Source: Vicinamibacteraceae bacterium (GTDB lineage: Bacteria; Acidobacteriota; Vicinamibacteria; Marinacidobacterales; Marinacidobacteraceae). Taken from it: DNA of 38,769 bases. The translations under genes were made by a program, and so were the position numbers. Below are positions 17,337-26,065 of this stretch, piece after piece. The stretch covers positions 3,347 through 42,115 of the forward strand of contig JAAXGQ010000006.1 in assembly GCA_012271265.1 (NCBI GenBank), written 5' to 3'. Position 1 is the first letter of the stretch; every line of letters begins with the position of its first letter. The notes below the pieces were generated by a model. It was given only the letters and a program-made list of their open reading frames with translations, ran no database searches and was not told the DNA's origin.

Positions 17337-20090
17337 TCAGTTCTGGTCGGTGGCCGTTTCCGGGGCGCCGAGGCTGAGCAGGTTGGCGAGCAGGCGGTAG
17401 GCGCCGGGCGTGCCGGCGGGCAACTGCCGCCACAGGCCGAGGCCGAGGTAGAGCCATCGCCCCTCCCCGTGGCGCGCCTCGACCAGGATCCCGCGCTTCT
17501 CCCCGGCGTTGTAGGGGAACGGGTCCTCGGAGGCGAGCAGGTCGACGTAGCCCGGGTCGCCGTCCGGCGCGAGGAAGTAGAGGCCCCGCTCCTGGACCCA
17601 CCCCGCCCAGTCCTCCGGACCGATGCGGTTCGGCGCCGCGAAGGCCGGGTGGTTCGGAACGAGGACCTCGATCGGTGCGTCCTCGTCGGTGACCCGGCCG
17701 CGCCCGACCGAGATCGGCCACGGCCCCCACTGATCGGCGTTGAACTCGAACTTGTTGTACTGGACCAGAAGGACTCCGCCCCCGGCCACGTAGTCGAGCA
17801 GGCGGTGATTGTGGGTGCGCACGTCGGGACGCGCCAGGTAGGCGCGCACGCCGAGGACGATCGTGTCGAACCGGCTCAGGTCCCCGTCGGCAAGGTCGCG
17901 CTCCTCGAGCTGCGTCACCGGGACGCCGAGCTGCTCGATGGCCTCGAACACCTCGTCCCCGACGCCCTCCACGTAGCCAACCCGAACCGGGGCGATCTCC
18001 GCATCTAGCACCGTCGCGGTCGCGCGGGCGGGACGGAAGCGGTAGCGCGTCTGGATGTGGTGATAGGCGATCGTCTCGACCGTCTCGGCGAAGGTCGTCT
18101 GGCTGCCGTGTCCACCGCTTGTCAACCGGGCGGCGGCGGTGAGTTCGTGAGCCCCCTCGGCCGCTCCCGAGGCGACCGAGAGCGCGAAGCCGAGGCGCAG
18201 TTCGCCCGGCCCCGTGAACTGCGCCGGAGCGGAAGCCGGCTCCACCGACCAACCGTCGGGCGCGTTCAGCTCCACCTCGTAGGTGGCTGCCCCGCGCCCG
18301 CGATGGGTGACGGCGACGGTGAGCTCCCGGCGAGCCTCACCCCGGGGAAAGACGACGATCTCCGGACTCACTTCCACCGCGGCAAGCGGAAGCACCGAGA
18401 CTTCCTTCTGCTTCTCGGTCCCGACCCACGGCCCTTCGTAGCGGTATTCGACGGGAAGCGACACCGAGACCGGCACGCCGCCCGAGTCGAAAGCGATCTC
18501 GGCGACGACCGCCGGAGGCCGGGCCGCAAGACCGAAGAGCGACGCCTCGGTCGGAACGAACCGGTCCTCCTTGGGCGCCGCCTGGAACGCCTGGCGGCTC
18601 AGGGCGGCGTCCGCGGCGACCGTCACGTCGAATGTGGCTCGCGCCGCTTCCCCGTGCCCCAACGCGACCGGGAAATCACCGGGCGCGAGCGCCGGCGCCC
18701 GCGGCGCCTGACGCCCGAAAGGACCGCCCCGGCGAGGAGCGGACGAAGCCGCCGGTCCGGCTTCCCAGCCATCGGGAAGCGCGAGCGCCAGCGAGGTCAG
18801 CGAGATGGGCTCCGAGCCTCCAACCCGCACGGCCACGCTGGCGCCGAAGCGGCCTCCCGGGGTCGCTTCGCCGGTGTTCGCGGTGGCGTCCGGAAGCAGC
18901 CCGTGCGCCAGCGCGATCGCCTCCTGGATCTCGCGCTCCTTCGGCGCCAGCCGATGTTCGAGCTCTCCCGCCGACACCGGGTCCAGCGCGGCGGCGGCGC
19001 GGCGAAGACGGCGGATCACCCGGAGCGATTCGCGAAGGCCGGGCAGGCTCTCCTCCGGCGCGCCGGCGCGGAGGGCCGACTGCGCCGCCCCAACCGCCGT
19101 CTCGAGCTCCGCCAGCAGGCTGCGCGCGGCGGCGTCGCCGGCGACAAAGGCCTCAAACCGCGCCAGTCCCAGGGGAATCCCGCCAAAGAGCGCCGCGGCG
19201 TCTACACCGCCGGCCGGCGGCTCACTCCCGTCGGCCCATCGCGTGGGAAGCAGAAACGTGAGCCGGTCGAGCGCGCCGCGCACCTGTCCCATGCCCTGGC
19301 ACCGGTGCGCCGATCGCGCCTCCTGGCCGAGATCGGCATAGGTCCGCCCGAGCAGCGGATCCCAGATCGCGGTCTCGATCCGAACCGGCGGGCGTCCCTC
19401 CCTGCCGACGCCGCCGCCGCCAACCCCGCCGACGTAGAGCCGGACCGGTTGCCAGGGGAGGAGCCCGTCCGCAGCGTGCCCGGGGAAGCGCTCCGGGTCG
19501 CCCGCCGCGTCGAACGCCTCATGGGTGAGCAGCCCGGTGGCCTGGTGGTGCTGGCCGCCCCCGGTCCCCTCCGGCGACAGGGTCAGAATCACGTCCGGGC
19601 GGAGCATCCGGATCATCCGGACGATCTCCTCCAGGGTCTCTTCGTGACCCCACTTCTCCAGGGTTTCCTCGGCACTGAAGGAGTAGCCGAAGTCGGACAC
19701 GTTGCCGAAGTACTGCTCCACGGCATCGAGGCGGTGCGAGGTGAGCAGTTCCTCGGTACGGAGGATGCGAAGGCCGTCGAACAGTTCCGGCCCGATCTCG
19801 TTCTGGCCGCCACCGCCCCGGGTCAGGCTGATCAGCGAGACCCGAGCGCCGAGACCGCGGCTGAGGAGGGCGTGCAGCGCGTTGTTCTCGTCGTCCGGGT
19901 GCGCGACGATCGTGAGAACCGAAACCCCGGAAGCGATCTTCCGCAGCTTGAGGCCGAGTCCGGCCGCCCCGCGATCCTCCGCTAACGGCCGCAACTGCCC
20001 GGCAGCGGGCGCGGCCACGATCGCGGCGAGAACTCCGGCGACCACGATCCGCAAGATCGGCGAACCCATCGGGAAGCTGTTTCTCGGCAT
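17337..20090 (-). CDS. Exported PIG-L family deacetylase with long C-terminal region
   Basis: A 917-residue protein. A signal peptide spans about 1-31 (IVVAGVLAAIVAAPAAG). The LmbE/PIG-L catalytic domain follows, with the zinc motif AHPDDE at 63-68, the RGGGGQNEIG loop and the later GGQHHQATG stretch. These enzymes remove N-acetyl groups from sugars such as GlcNAc derivatives. A helical middle section leads to beta-sandwich segments with NEW3-like sequence (AATYEVELNAPDGWSV), then a C-terminal region resembling a ThuA/GATase-like flavodoxin fold (VLGVRAYLARPDVRTHN, GGGVLLVQYNKFEFN). I chose the start at 20090 because GAGGTGA precedes it by six bases; an in-frame start at 20168 lacks this. Long PIG-L proteins of this layout occur in Acidobacteria-like and Bacteroidetes genomes; their substrate is undefined. 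Confidence 0.93.
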   Translation of the reverse strand: MPRNSFPMGSPILRIVVAGVLAAIVAAPAAGQLRPLAEDRGAAGLGLKLRKIASGVSVLTIVAHPDDENNALHALLSRGLGARVSLISLTRGGGGQNEIGPELFDGLRILRTEELLTSHRLDAVEQYFGNVSDFGYSFSAEETLEKWGHEETLEEIVRMIRMLRPDVILTLSPEGTGGGQHHQATGLLTHEAFDAAGDPERFPGHAADGLLPWQPVRLYVGGVGGGGVGREGRPPVRIETAIWDPLLGRTYADLGQEARSAHRCQGMGQVRGALDRLTFLLPTRWADGSEPPAGGVDAAALFGGIPLGLARFEAFVAGDAAARSLLAELETAVGAAQSALRAGAPEESLPGLRESLRVIRRLRRAAAALDPVSAGELEHRLAPKEREIQEAIALAHGLLPDATANTGEATPGGRFGASVAVRVGGSEPISLTSLALALPDGWEAGPAASSAPRRGGPFGRQAPRAPALAPGDFPVALGHGEAARATFDVTVAADAALSRQAFQAAPKEDRFVPTEASLFGLAARPPAVVAEIAFDSGGVPVSVSLPVEYRYEGPWVGTEKQKEVSVLPLAAVEVSPEIVVFPRGEARRELTVAVTHRGRGAATYEVELNAPDGWSVEPASAPAQFTGPGELRLGFALSVASGAAEGAHELTAAARLTSGGHGSQTTFAETVETIAYHHIQTRYRFRPARATATVLDAEIAPVRVGYVEGVGDEVFEAIEQLGVPVTQLEERDLADGDLSRFDTIVLGVRAYLARPDVRTHNHRLLDYVAGGGVLLVQYNKFEFNADQWGPWPISVGRGRVTDEDAPIEVLVPNHPAFAAPNRIGPEDWAGWVQERGLYFLAPDGDPGYVDLLASEDPFPYNAGEKRGILVEARHGEGRWLYLGLGLWRQLPAGTPGAYRLLANLLSLGAPETATDQN

Positions 20091-20221
20091 CGTCGTCACC
20101 TCGCTCGCGCGCGCCGCCTGCCACCGGCCCGGGGGGCTCGTCGTCCTCCCATCGCGTTCGGACGGCACGGCTTTACCGCATCGTAGCGCCCCGAGGCGCG
20201 AGCCTTCCGGTACGCCTGGGG

Positions 20222-20276
20222 CGCCGATGCGGTGCAGGCCGGCGAGGACGCCGGCGCTCCAGGCGGCTCCTAGAAT
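20222..20276 (+). repeat. Solitary repeat end E and adjoining TAGAAT box
   Basis: A single right hairpin (20237-20260) with its conserved GGTGCAGGCC lead-in, in the gap between the divergent PIG-L and small-membrane-protein genes. Eleven bases after it lies TAGAAT (20271-20276), a possible -10 box for the downstream genes. No -35 match is seen because the expected site falls inside the hairpin. Confidence 0.65.
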
Positions 20277-20298
20277 CCCCGGCGCGCGACGCCTCTTC

Positions 20299-20436
20299 GT
20301 GGATTCCTTCAGCGATCAACCCCCCGGCCGGGGCTTCTTCCGTACCTGGGGCCGACTCTACGGGGCGCTGCTCGCCTTCACCCTGCTGATCTGGGTGGTG
20401 CTGCTGCTCTTCTCCCGCGCGTTCCGCGGTCCCTGA
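20299..20436 (+). CDS. Small single-helix membrane protein upstream of the SSF symporter
   Basis: A 45-residue frame from GTG 20299. A polar N-terminus (DSFSDQPPGRGFFRTWGR) leads to one strong hydrophobic helix at about 20-39 (LYGALLAFTLLIWVVLLLFS) and a short Arg-containing tail, which would leave the C-terminus on the positive side. It ends 21 bases before the SSF symporter start, with that gene's ribosome-binding site in between. Composition and position argue for a real gene, possibly a transporter accessory subunit in the manner of the small DUF485 proteins that accompany some SSF carriers, though without recognisable similarity to them. The start is uncertain because no ribosome-binding site is evident. 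Confidence 0.6.
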   Translation: MDSFSDQPPGRGFFRTWGRLYGALLAFTLLIWVVLLLFSRAFRGP

Positions 20437-20457
20437 GACGGGAGGGGCGAAGGCAGC

Positions 20458-22140
20458 ATGCAGCCGCTGGACTGGCTCGTCGTTGCCGCCTACTTCGGCC
20501 TGATCGTCCTGGTCGGAACCTGGACCGGCCGCGGCAACAAGGGGCTCGAGGACTACTTCCTCGCCCGCCGCTCGATGCCCTGGTACGCGATGGGGCTGTC
20601 GGTGATGGCCACCCAGGCATCGGCGATCACCCTCGTGGGGACCACCGGCCAGGCCTACGTGGACGGGATGCGGTTCATCCAGATCTACCTGGGCCTCCCG
20701 ATCGCGATGGTGATCCTCTGCTTCACCCTCGTCCCTCTCTTCTACCGGGCGCGGGTCTTCACCGCCTACGAGTACCTCGAGCGCCGCTGCGGTCCCGGGA
20801 CCCGCTCGCTGACCAGTCTGCTGTTCCTCTTCGGACGCGCGCTTTCCGGGGCGGTGGTCATCTACGCGCCCTCGGTCGTGCTCGCCGTGGTGTTCTCCCT
20901 GGATGCGACCCTCACCATCCTGCTGATCGGGGGCTTCGCCACGATCTACACGGCGCTCGGCGGCATGCGCGCGGTCATGTGGGTCGAGACCTGGCAGATG
21001 CTGATCATCCTGCTCGGGATCTTCTTCTGCCTCGGGTCGGTGGTCTTCGGCCTCCCCGACGGCGTCGGCCTCGGCGAGGCGCTTCGGATCGCCGGCGCCA
21101 CCGGACGGCTGGAGACGCTGAGCTTCGACCCGAATCCGCAGCACACCTACACGATCTGGACCGGGCTCCTCGGCGGCCTGTTCCTGATGCTCTCCTACTT
21201 CGGCTGCGACCAGAGTCAGGTCCAGCGCTACCTCACCGGCCGCTCCCTGCGCGAGAGCCGGCTCTCCCTCCTCTTCAACGGCTTCGCCAAGATCCCGGTG
21301 CAGTTCGTCATCCTGCTGACCGGGGCCCTCCTGTTCGTCTTCTACCAGTTCGAACGGCCCCCGCTCCTCTTCGATCCGGCGACCCTGGCCGAGACCCGCG
21401 CCGCCGACCCCGAGGGGATGGCCGCGGCGGAGGCGGAGTACGACCTCGCCTTCGAGGCCCGCAGGGAAGCCGCGCTCGCCCTCGCCGACGCCGACGCCCC
21501 GGACACCCGGGAGCGCTTCCTCGCCGCCGATCACGCCTTCCAGACCATCCGGGGCGAAGCCGTCGCCGCCGCGGCGAGCGCGAAGGGGGAGCCGTGGACC
21601 GACACGAACCACGTCTTCCCCACCTTCGTGTTCACCCAGCTGCCGGCGGGCATGGTGGGGCTCATCCTGGTCGCGGTTCTCGCAGCCGCCATGTCCACGG
21701 TGGAGTCCGAACTGTCGGCGCTGTCGACCGCGTCCATCGTGGACTTCTACCGGCGCTTCCGCACGCGGATCGCCCGGCCGGCCTCGGAACGCCACTACCT
21801 CCGCGCCGGAAGGGTGGGCATCCTGTTCTGGGGGGCGGTGGCGACCGGCGCCGCTCTGTGGATGGGACGCCTGGGATCGGCGGTGGAGGCGGTGAACCGG
21901 GTCGGGTCCTACTTCTACGGCCCGATCCTCGGCGCCTTCGTTCTCGCTGCTGTGTTTCCGAAACGCGGAGCCTCGGGCGCCTTCTACGCCATCCTCTGCG
22001 GCGTGGCCGCGGTCTGGGCCTGCGAGCTCGCCCCGCGTTTCCTGGGGCTGCCCGGAATCTCCTACCTCTACTACAACCTCGTCGGGGCCGGCGTCACGGT
22101 GGCGGCCGGCCTGTCCATCACGGCGGCCCGGAAGGCGTGA
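20458..22140 (+). CDS. Sodium:solute symporter (SSF/SLC5 family)
   Basis: A 560-residue inner-membrane carrier with about 13 hydrophobic helices. Family landmarks are [20 protein letters not shown] early on, [14 protein letters not shown] in the middle, and [26 protein letters not shown], which corresponds to the helix carrying the sodium-site Ser/Thr residues. A loop of about 85 charged, Ala-rich residues (around 300-385) separates two helices and is longer than in classic members. SSF carriers use the sodium gradient to import sugars, amino acids, acids or ions; this sequence does not reveal which. A strong GGAGGGG ribosome-binding site precedes the ATG. Its stop overlaps the CLC start (GTGA). 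Confidence 0.95.
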   Translation: MQPLDWLVVAAYFGLIVLVGTWTGRGNKGLEDYFLARRSMPWYAMGLSVMATQASAITLVGTTGQAYVDGMRFIQIYLGLPIAMVILCFTLVPLFYRARVFTAYEYLERRCGPGTRSLTSLLFLFGRALSGAVVIYAPSVVLAVVFSLDATLTILLIGGFATIYTALGGMRAVMWVETWQMLIILLGIFFCLGSVVFGLPDGVGLGEALRIAGATGRLETLSFDPNPQHTYTIWTGLLGGLFLMLSYFGCDQSQVQRYLTGRSLRESRLSLLFNGFAKIPVQFVILLTGALLFVFYQFERPPLLFDPATLAETRAADPEGMAAAEAEYDLAFEARREAALALADADAPDTRERFLAADHAFQTIRGEAVAAAASAKGEPWTDTNHVFPTFVFTQLPAGMVGLILVAVLAAAMSTVESELSALSTASIVDFYRRFRTRIARPASERHYLRAGRVGILFWGAVATGAALWMGRLGSAVEAVNRVGSYFYGPILGAFVLAAVFPKRGASGAFYAILCGVAAVWACELAPRFLGLPGISYLYYNLVGAGVTVAAGLSITAARKA

Positions 22141-23876
22141 AGTCCCCGCTGGCCGGCTTCCGGTCGCTGTCGTTCGACCGGCGGCAGGAGTTCTTCGACC
22201 GGCCGGGGGTCTTCACCGGGCTGACGATCGGAATCGGCGCCCTCGTCGGCGGGGTGATCGTCCTCTTCATGACGGTGACCGAGGTGCTTGCCGAGGCCGT
22301 GCTTCACGCGCCTTCGCTCGGGGCCCTGCGCTACGCCGCGCCCGCCGTAGGCGCGCTGATCGCGGGCCTGCTCATGTACCGCTGGTTCGAGGACGCCCGA
22401 GGCAGCGGCATTCCCTATACCCGGGCGGCGCTGGTGGCCCAGGACGGGCGCATTCCGTTCAAGGTGCCCTTCGGGAAGTTCCTCTGCGGGGCCCTGACGC
22501 TCGGCAGCGGGATCCCGCTCGGCCGCGAAGGGCCCTCCGCCCAGATCGGCGCCGGAATCGCCTCCTCGGTGGGGACGGCGCTGAAGATCACCGGGGCGAA
22601 ACGGCGTCAGCTCATTCCGGTCGGAACCGCCGCCGCCATCGCCGCCGCCTTCAACACCCCGATCGCCGCCATCCTCTTTTCGCTCGAGGAGATCGTCGGC
22701 AACCTCCACGCCCGGGTGCTCGGCTCGGTGGTCCTGAGCGCGGTCGCCGGGTGGCTCGTGCTTCGGCTCTCGCTGGGGGACGAGCCCCTGTTCACCGTGC
22801 CGCCCTACGAGCTCGGGCAGCCGGTGGAACTCCTGATCTACGCGGCGCTCGGCGTCCTGGGCGGCATCATGTCGGTGGCGTTCGTCCGGTTGCTGCTCGG
22901 CCTCCGCGCCGGCTTCCGGCGGCTCCCCGCGTGGACCCGCCGCTACCAGCCGGCGCTCGGCGGCATTGCCGTCGCCGGCTCCTGGATCCTTCTCCCGGGC
23001 CTCTTCGAAGTCGGCTACGGACCGGTGGGCGAGGCGCTCGCCGGCGAACTCGCGCTGGGCAGAATGGCGGCGCTCCTCGGCATCCACCTCACCCTCGCGG
23101 TCGTGGCCTACGCCTCGGGCAACGCCGGAGGCATCTTCGGTCCCAGCATCTTCATGGGAGCGATGCTGGGGGGCGTCGTGGGCGCCGCCGCCGACTCCTG
23201 GTTCGGTCTCGGCGCCGGGCCCGGCCCCTACGCGCTCGTCGGGATGGGCGCGGCCTTCGCCGGGATCGTTCGGGTGCCGATGGCTTCCGTCTTCATGGTC
23301 TTCGAGATCACGCAGAACTATGCGGTCATCGTCCCGCTCATGATCGCGAACCTGACCTCCTTCCTGGTCTCCAGGCGACTTCAGCCGGTCTCGATCTACG
23401 ACGCGCTCGCGCTCCAGGACGGGATCCGGCTGCCGCCGGCCACGGGCGAGCAGTCCCACCCGATCGTCAAGAGCGCGATGCGGCCGCCCCGGGAACTGCT
23501 CGATCCCGACCTCGCGGTGGAGGACGCGATCGAACGCGTGGCGTTCAGCGGCAAGCGTTCGTGGCCGGTAGCCCGGGAAGGACGTCTCTTCGGCGTCATC
23601 ACGCTGCACGAACTGGAACGCTGGCACGCGTGGGGGCAGGACCAGGAGCGGCTCCGGGACCTCATTCGCGGGCGCCCCTTCCCGTACGTGCACGCCGACC
23701 AGACCGTGGACCAGGTTCTCGCCCGCATGGGCAAGGAACGCCTGGACCTGCTGCCGGTCGTCAGCCGGATCGATTCGACCCGGCTGCAGGCGGTCGTCAC
23801 CGTGCCCGACCTGCTCGGGGCCTACGGCATCGCGCCCGGCCCGAACGAAGGACCGCCCCGGGGCGTCCCCGGGTGA
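22137..23876 (+). CDS. CLC-family chloride transporter with C-terminal CBS domains
   Basis: A 579-residue protein. The CLC core carries GSGIP (90-94), GREGP with gating Glu131, and [10 protein letters not shown] near 328-337, all ion-pathway motifs. Glu184-Glu185 in FSLEEIVGN match the proton-pathway glutamate pair of the E. coli exchanger, so H+/Cl- antiport is more likely than channel activity. Residues from about 430 form a cytoplasmic region with two CBS-like repeats ([17 protein letters not shown] and [22 protein letters not shown]) that may sense nucleotides. The GTG start overlaps the symporter stop by four bases and the frame is open far upstream, so I placed the start at this overlap. 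Coupling with the symporter suggests co-regulation. Confidence 0.94.
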   Translation: MKSPLAGFRSLSFDRRQEFFDRPGVFTGLTIGIGALVGGVIVLFMTVTEVLAEAVLHAPSLGALRYAAPAVGALIAGLLMYRWFEDARGSGIPYTRAALVAQDGRIPFKVPFGKFLCGALTLGSGIPLGREGPSAQIGAGIASSVGTALKITGAKRRQLIPVGTAAAIAAAFNTPIAAILFSLEEIVGNLHARVLGSVVLSAVAGWLVLRLSLGDEPLFTVPPYELGQPVELLIYAALGVLGGIMSVAFVRLLLGLRAGFRRLPAWTRRYQPALGGIAVAGSWILLPGLFEVGYGPVGEALAGELALGRMAALLGIHLTLAVVAYASGNAGGIFGPSIFMGAMLGGVVGAAADSWFGLGAGPGPYALVGMGAAFAGIVRVPMASVFMVFEITQNYAVIVPLMIANLTSFLVSRRLQPVSIYDALALQDGIRLPPATGEQSHPIVKSAMRPPRELLDPDLAVEDAIERVAFSGKRSWPVAREGRLFGVITLHELERWHAWGQDQERLRDLIRGRPFPYVHADQTVDQVLARMGKERLDLLPVVSRIDSTRLQAVVTVPDLLGAYGIAPGPNEGPPRGVPG

Positions 23877-23896
23877 GCCCGGGTAAGAATGCCGTC

Positions 23897-24376
23897 GTGC
23901 GCGCCGTAGTCCAGCGGGTCTCGCGCGCCTCGGTCCGGGTGGAGGGCGAGACGGTGGGAGCCATCGGACCGGGACTGCTCGTCCTGCTCGGGGTGGAGCG
24001 GGGCGACACGGAAGCCGCGGCCGGCTGGCTGGCGCGGAAGATCGTCGGCCTGCGCCTGTTCGGGGGGCGGGCCGGTTCCCCCGAGCGGTCGGTGCGGGAC
24101 ACCGGAGGCGGGGTGCTCGCCGTCTCCCAGTTCACCCTCCTCGGCGACTGCCGCAAGGGACGGCGCCCGTCGTTCAGCCGGGCGGCGCCGGGGCCCGAAG
24201 CGAAGAGGCTCTACGACGGGTTCTGCGAACTTCTGGCCGCGGAGGGGGTTCCCATCGCCACCGGGCGCTTCGGAGCCATGATGGAGGTGGACCTGGTGAA
24301 CGACGGCCCCTACACCCTGCTCCTGGAGAGCCCCTCGATCCACGGAAAGGGCGAAAAACCGGCGAAGTATCCTTAG
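23897..24376 (+). CDS. dtd: D-aminoacyl-tRNA deacylase
   Basis: A 159-residue cytoplasmic enzyme that hydrolyses D-amino acids wrongly attached to tRNA. From the GTG at 23897 the protein begins [13 protein letters not shown], the usual start of the family, so I preferred it to GTG 23873. The catalytic SQFTL motif is at 77-81, followed by [11 protein letters not shown]. The second signature, normally NxGPVT with the Gly-cis-Pro pair, reads NDGPYT at 135-140, so Gly137-Pro138 is kept while Val is Tyr. Length is slightly above the usual 145-150 because of a short Lys-rich tail. It follows the CLC gene by 20 bases; the functional link is probably only shared transcription. Confidence 0.96.
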   Translation: MRAVVQRVSRASVRVEGETVGAIGPGLLVLLGVERGDTEAAAGWLARKIVGLRLFGGRAGSPERSVRDTGGGVLAVSQFTLLGDCRKGRRPSFSRAAPGPEAKRLYDGFCELLAAEGVPIATGRFGAMMEVDLVNDGPYTLLLESPSIHGKGEKPAKYP

Positions 24377-24513
24377 GGATCCGCCGCATCCGGCCGCGCC
24401 TTCCGCCCCGGATCCGGGCCCGGATCGGGACGCCAGATGCCCACTGTTCTTCGGCACTGGTTGGTTCGCGGCGACCCGGGCGCCGCGGCTCCCCGAAACA
24501 GCGAGGTGTTTCC

Positions 24514-25599
24514 ATGCGTCATTTGCTCTGCCTCACCGCCGCCACGCTCGCCGCCGGCCTGGGGCTGGCGGCAGCGGGATGCGGCGACGTGTCCGCCGGA
24601 TCGCAGCGGGCGTCGGGCGGCAGCGGCTCGACGCTTCTTCCGGACACCGTCCCCTCCGAAGTGCTGGGAGTCCTGAACGGGGAGGAGCTGACGCTGGATG
24701 ACCTGACCGAGCGGGACCGCGTTCAGCTCGCCAAGCTGCGCATCGACTACTACACCGGGGTCCACGCGCTGCTGGAAGAGTCGGCCGAGCGCGCGGCGCG
24801 GGAGCAGCTCCTGCTGAACGCGGCCCAGGAGCAGGGCCTGACCCTGAACCAGTTCTACCTCCGTGAAATCGGCGTTCCCGAGGTCAGCGACCAGGAACTG
24901 CAGATGGTCTACGACTCGAACCGCCAGGCGCTGGGGGGCCGCCCGCTGGCCGAAGTCGCGGCCGACCTGCGCCGCCAGATCGGCAACCAGAAGATGCAGC
25001 GGAAGATCGCGGCGGAAGGGAATCGGATGCTGGGCGAGGCCGCGTGGGAACTGCTGGTGCCGGCCTTCCGGATCGACATCGAAACCGCCGGGCACGCCGC
25101 TCTCGGCCCCGACGACGCCCCCATCGAGATGATCGTCTTCTCCGACTTCGAATGCCCCTACTGCCGCCGCTTCAACGACAGCCTTGACCAGTTGCGGGAG
25201 GAATACAGCGACGAGGTCCGGGTCGTCTTCCGCCACCTCCCGCTCCGCTCCATTCACCCGCTCGCCCAGAAGGCGGCGGAAGCGTCCATCTGCGCCGGGG
25301 ACCAGGGGAAGTTCTGGGAGTACCACGACGCGCTCTGGACCGACTCCGACCTCGGGGCCGACGTCCTCGAGCAGCACGGCCGCCTGCTCGGGCTGGACAC
25401 CGAGGCGTTCGCCGAGTGCCTGAACTCCGGCCGGCATTACCAGCGCGTCCAGGACGACTACGAGACGGCGCTCAACCTCGGACTGACCGGCACTCCGGCG
25501 GTCTTCGTGAACGGACGCCACATCGGCGGCTACGTCGCCTTCCCGGCCCTGAAGAACCAGGTCGAGCGGGAACTCGACGCGGTTGCCTCGTCCAACTAG
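24514..25599 (+). CDS. Lipoprotein with SurA-like N-terminal region and DsbA-like thioredoxin domain
   Basis: A 361-residue envelope protein. The signal peptide ends in LAAAGC, a good lipobox with Cys23. Residues 45-185 are mostly helical and resemble the N-terminal chaperone part of SurA-type proteins (VLNGEELTLDDL, then long amphipathic helices). From about 195 there is a DsbA/Thioredoxin_4 domain with redox motif CPYC at 214-217 and cis-Pro in TGTPAVFVNG (Pro328). It probably oxidises or isomerises disulfides in exported proteins while binding unfolded chains. GAGGTG lies about nine bases before the ATG. Two further cysteines (near 260 and 302) may form a structural pair. The split-barrel gene follows within 20 bases. 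Confidence 0.9.
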   Translation: MRHLLCLTAATLAAGLGLAAAGCGDVSAGSQRASGGSGSTLLPDTVPSEVLGVLNGEELTLDDLTERDRVQLAKLRIDYYTGVHALLEESAERAAREQLLLNAAQEQGLTLNQFYLREIGVPEVSDQELQMVYDSNRQALGGRPLAEVAADLRRQIGNQKMQRKIAAEGNRMLGEAAWELLVPAFRIDIETAGHAALGPDDAPIEMIVFSDFECPYCRRFNDSLDQLREEYSDEVRVVFRHLPLRSIHPLAQKAAEASICAGDQGKFWEYHDALWTDSDLGADVLEQHGRLLGLDTEAFAECLNSGRHYQRVQDDYETALNLGLTGTPAVFVNGRHIGGYVAFPALKNQVERELDAVASSN

Positions 25600-25619
25600 A
25601 CCGCGACAGGAGGCCGCTC

Positions 25620-26021
25620 ATGCCCCGGACGAATGTCCTCGCCCCGAAGATCCGGGAGCTCCTCGCCGAAAGGACCTTCGTCCACCTGGCCACCACGATG
25701 GCCGACGGCGGCCCCCAGGTCTCCCCGGTGTGGGTCGAAACCGCCGGCGACACCATCGTCGTGAACTCCGCCGTGGGCCGGCTGAAGGACCGGAACATCC
25801 GCCGCGATCCTCGGGTGGCGCTCTCCGCGGTCCACCCCTCCGACCCCTACCAGGCGGTCATGATCCGGGGCCGCGTGATCGACATCACCGAGGAAGGCGG
25901 TGAGGAAGGCATCGACCGCCTTGCCCGGAAGTACCTGGGGACGGAGCGCTACGAGTGGCGCCGCCCCGGCGAAGTCCGCGTCGTCTACACCATCCAGCCC
26001 GATTTCGTAGCCACCCTCTAG
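25620..26021 (+). CDS. PPOX-class split-barrel flavoprotein, probably F420-dependent
   Basis: A 133-residue single-domain protein of the pyridoxamine-phosphate-oxidase-like split-barrel fold. The layout matches the short F420-dependent PPOX-class oxidoreductases: HLATTMADGGPQVSPVWVE, then VNSAVGRLKDRNIRRDPRVALS, then AVMIRGRVIDITEEG, and a final YTIQPDFVATL strand. Such proteins bind F420 or FMN and reduce diverse small molecules; F420 rather than FMN use is inferred from the family pattern. A perfect AGGAGG sits six bases before the ATG. It probably shares a transcript with the DsbA-like gene. It is the last plus-strand gene before the tandem repeat array. Confidence 0.9.
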   Translation: MPRTNVLAPKIRELLAERTFVHLATTMADGGPQVSPVWVETAGDTIVVNSAVGRLKDRNIRRDPRVALSAVHPSDPYQAVMIRGRVIDITEEGGEEGIDRLARKYLGTERYEWRRPGEVRVVYTIQPDFVATL

Positions 26022-26065
26022 GCCGGAGCCCATGGAGCCCCGGCCCCATGCAGCGCCGGCCCCAT

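Noticed and set aside
20091-20168. Longer start for the PIG-L protein
   Set aside because: The added 26 residues precede the signal peptide, whereas GAGGTGA lies at good spacing before 20090.
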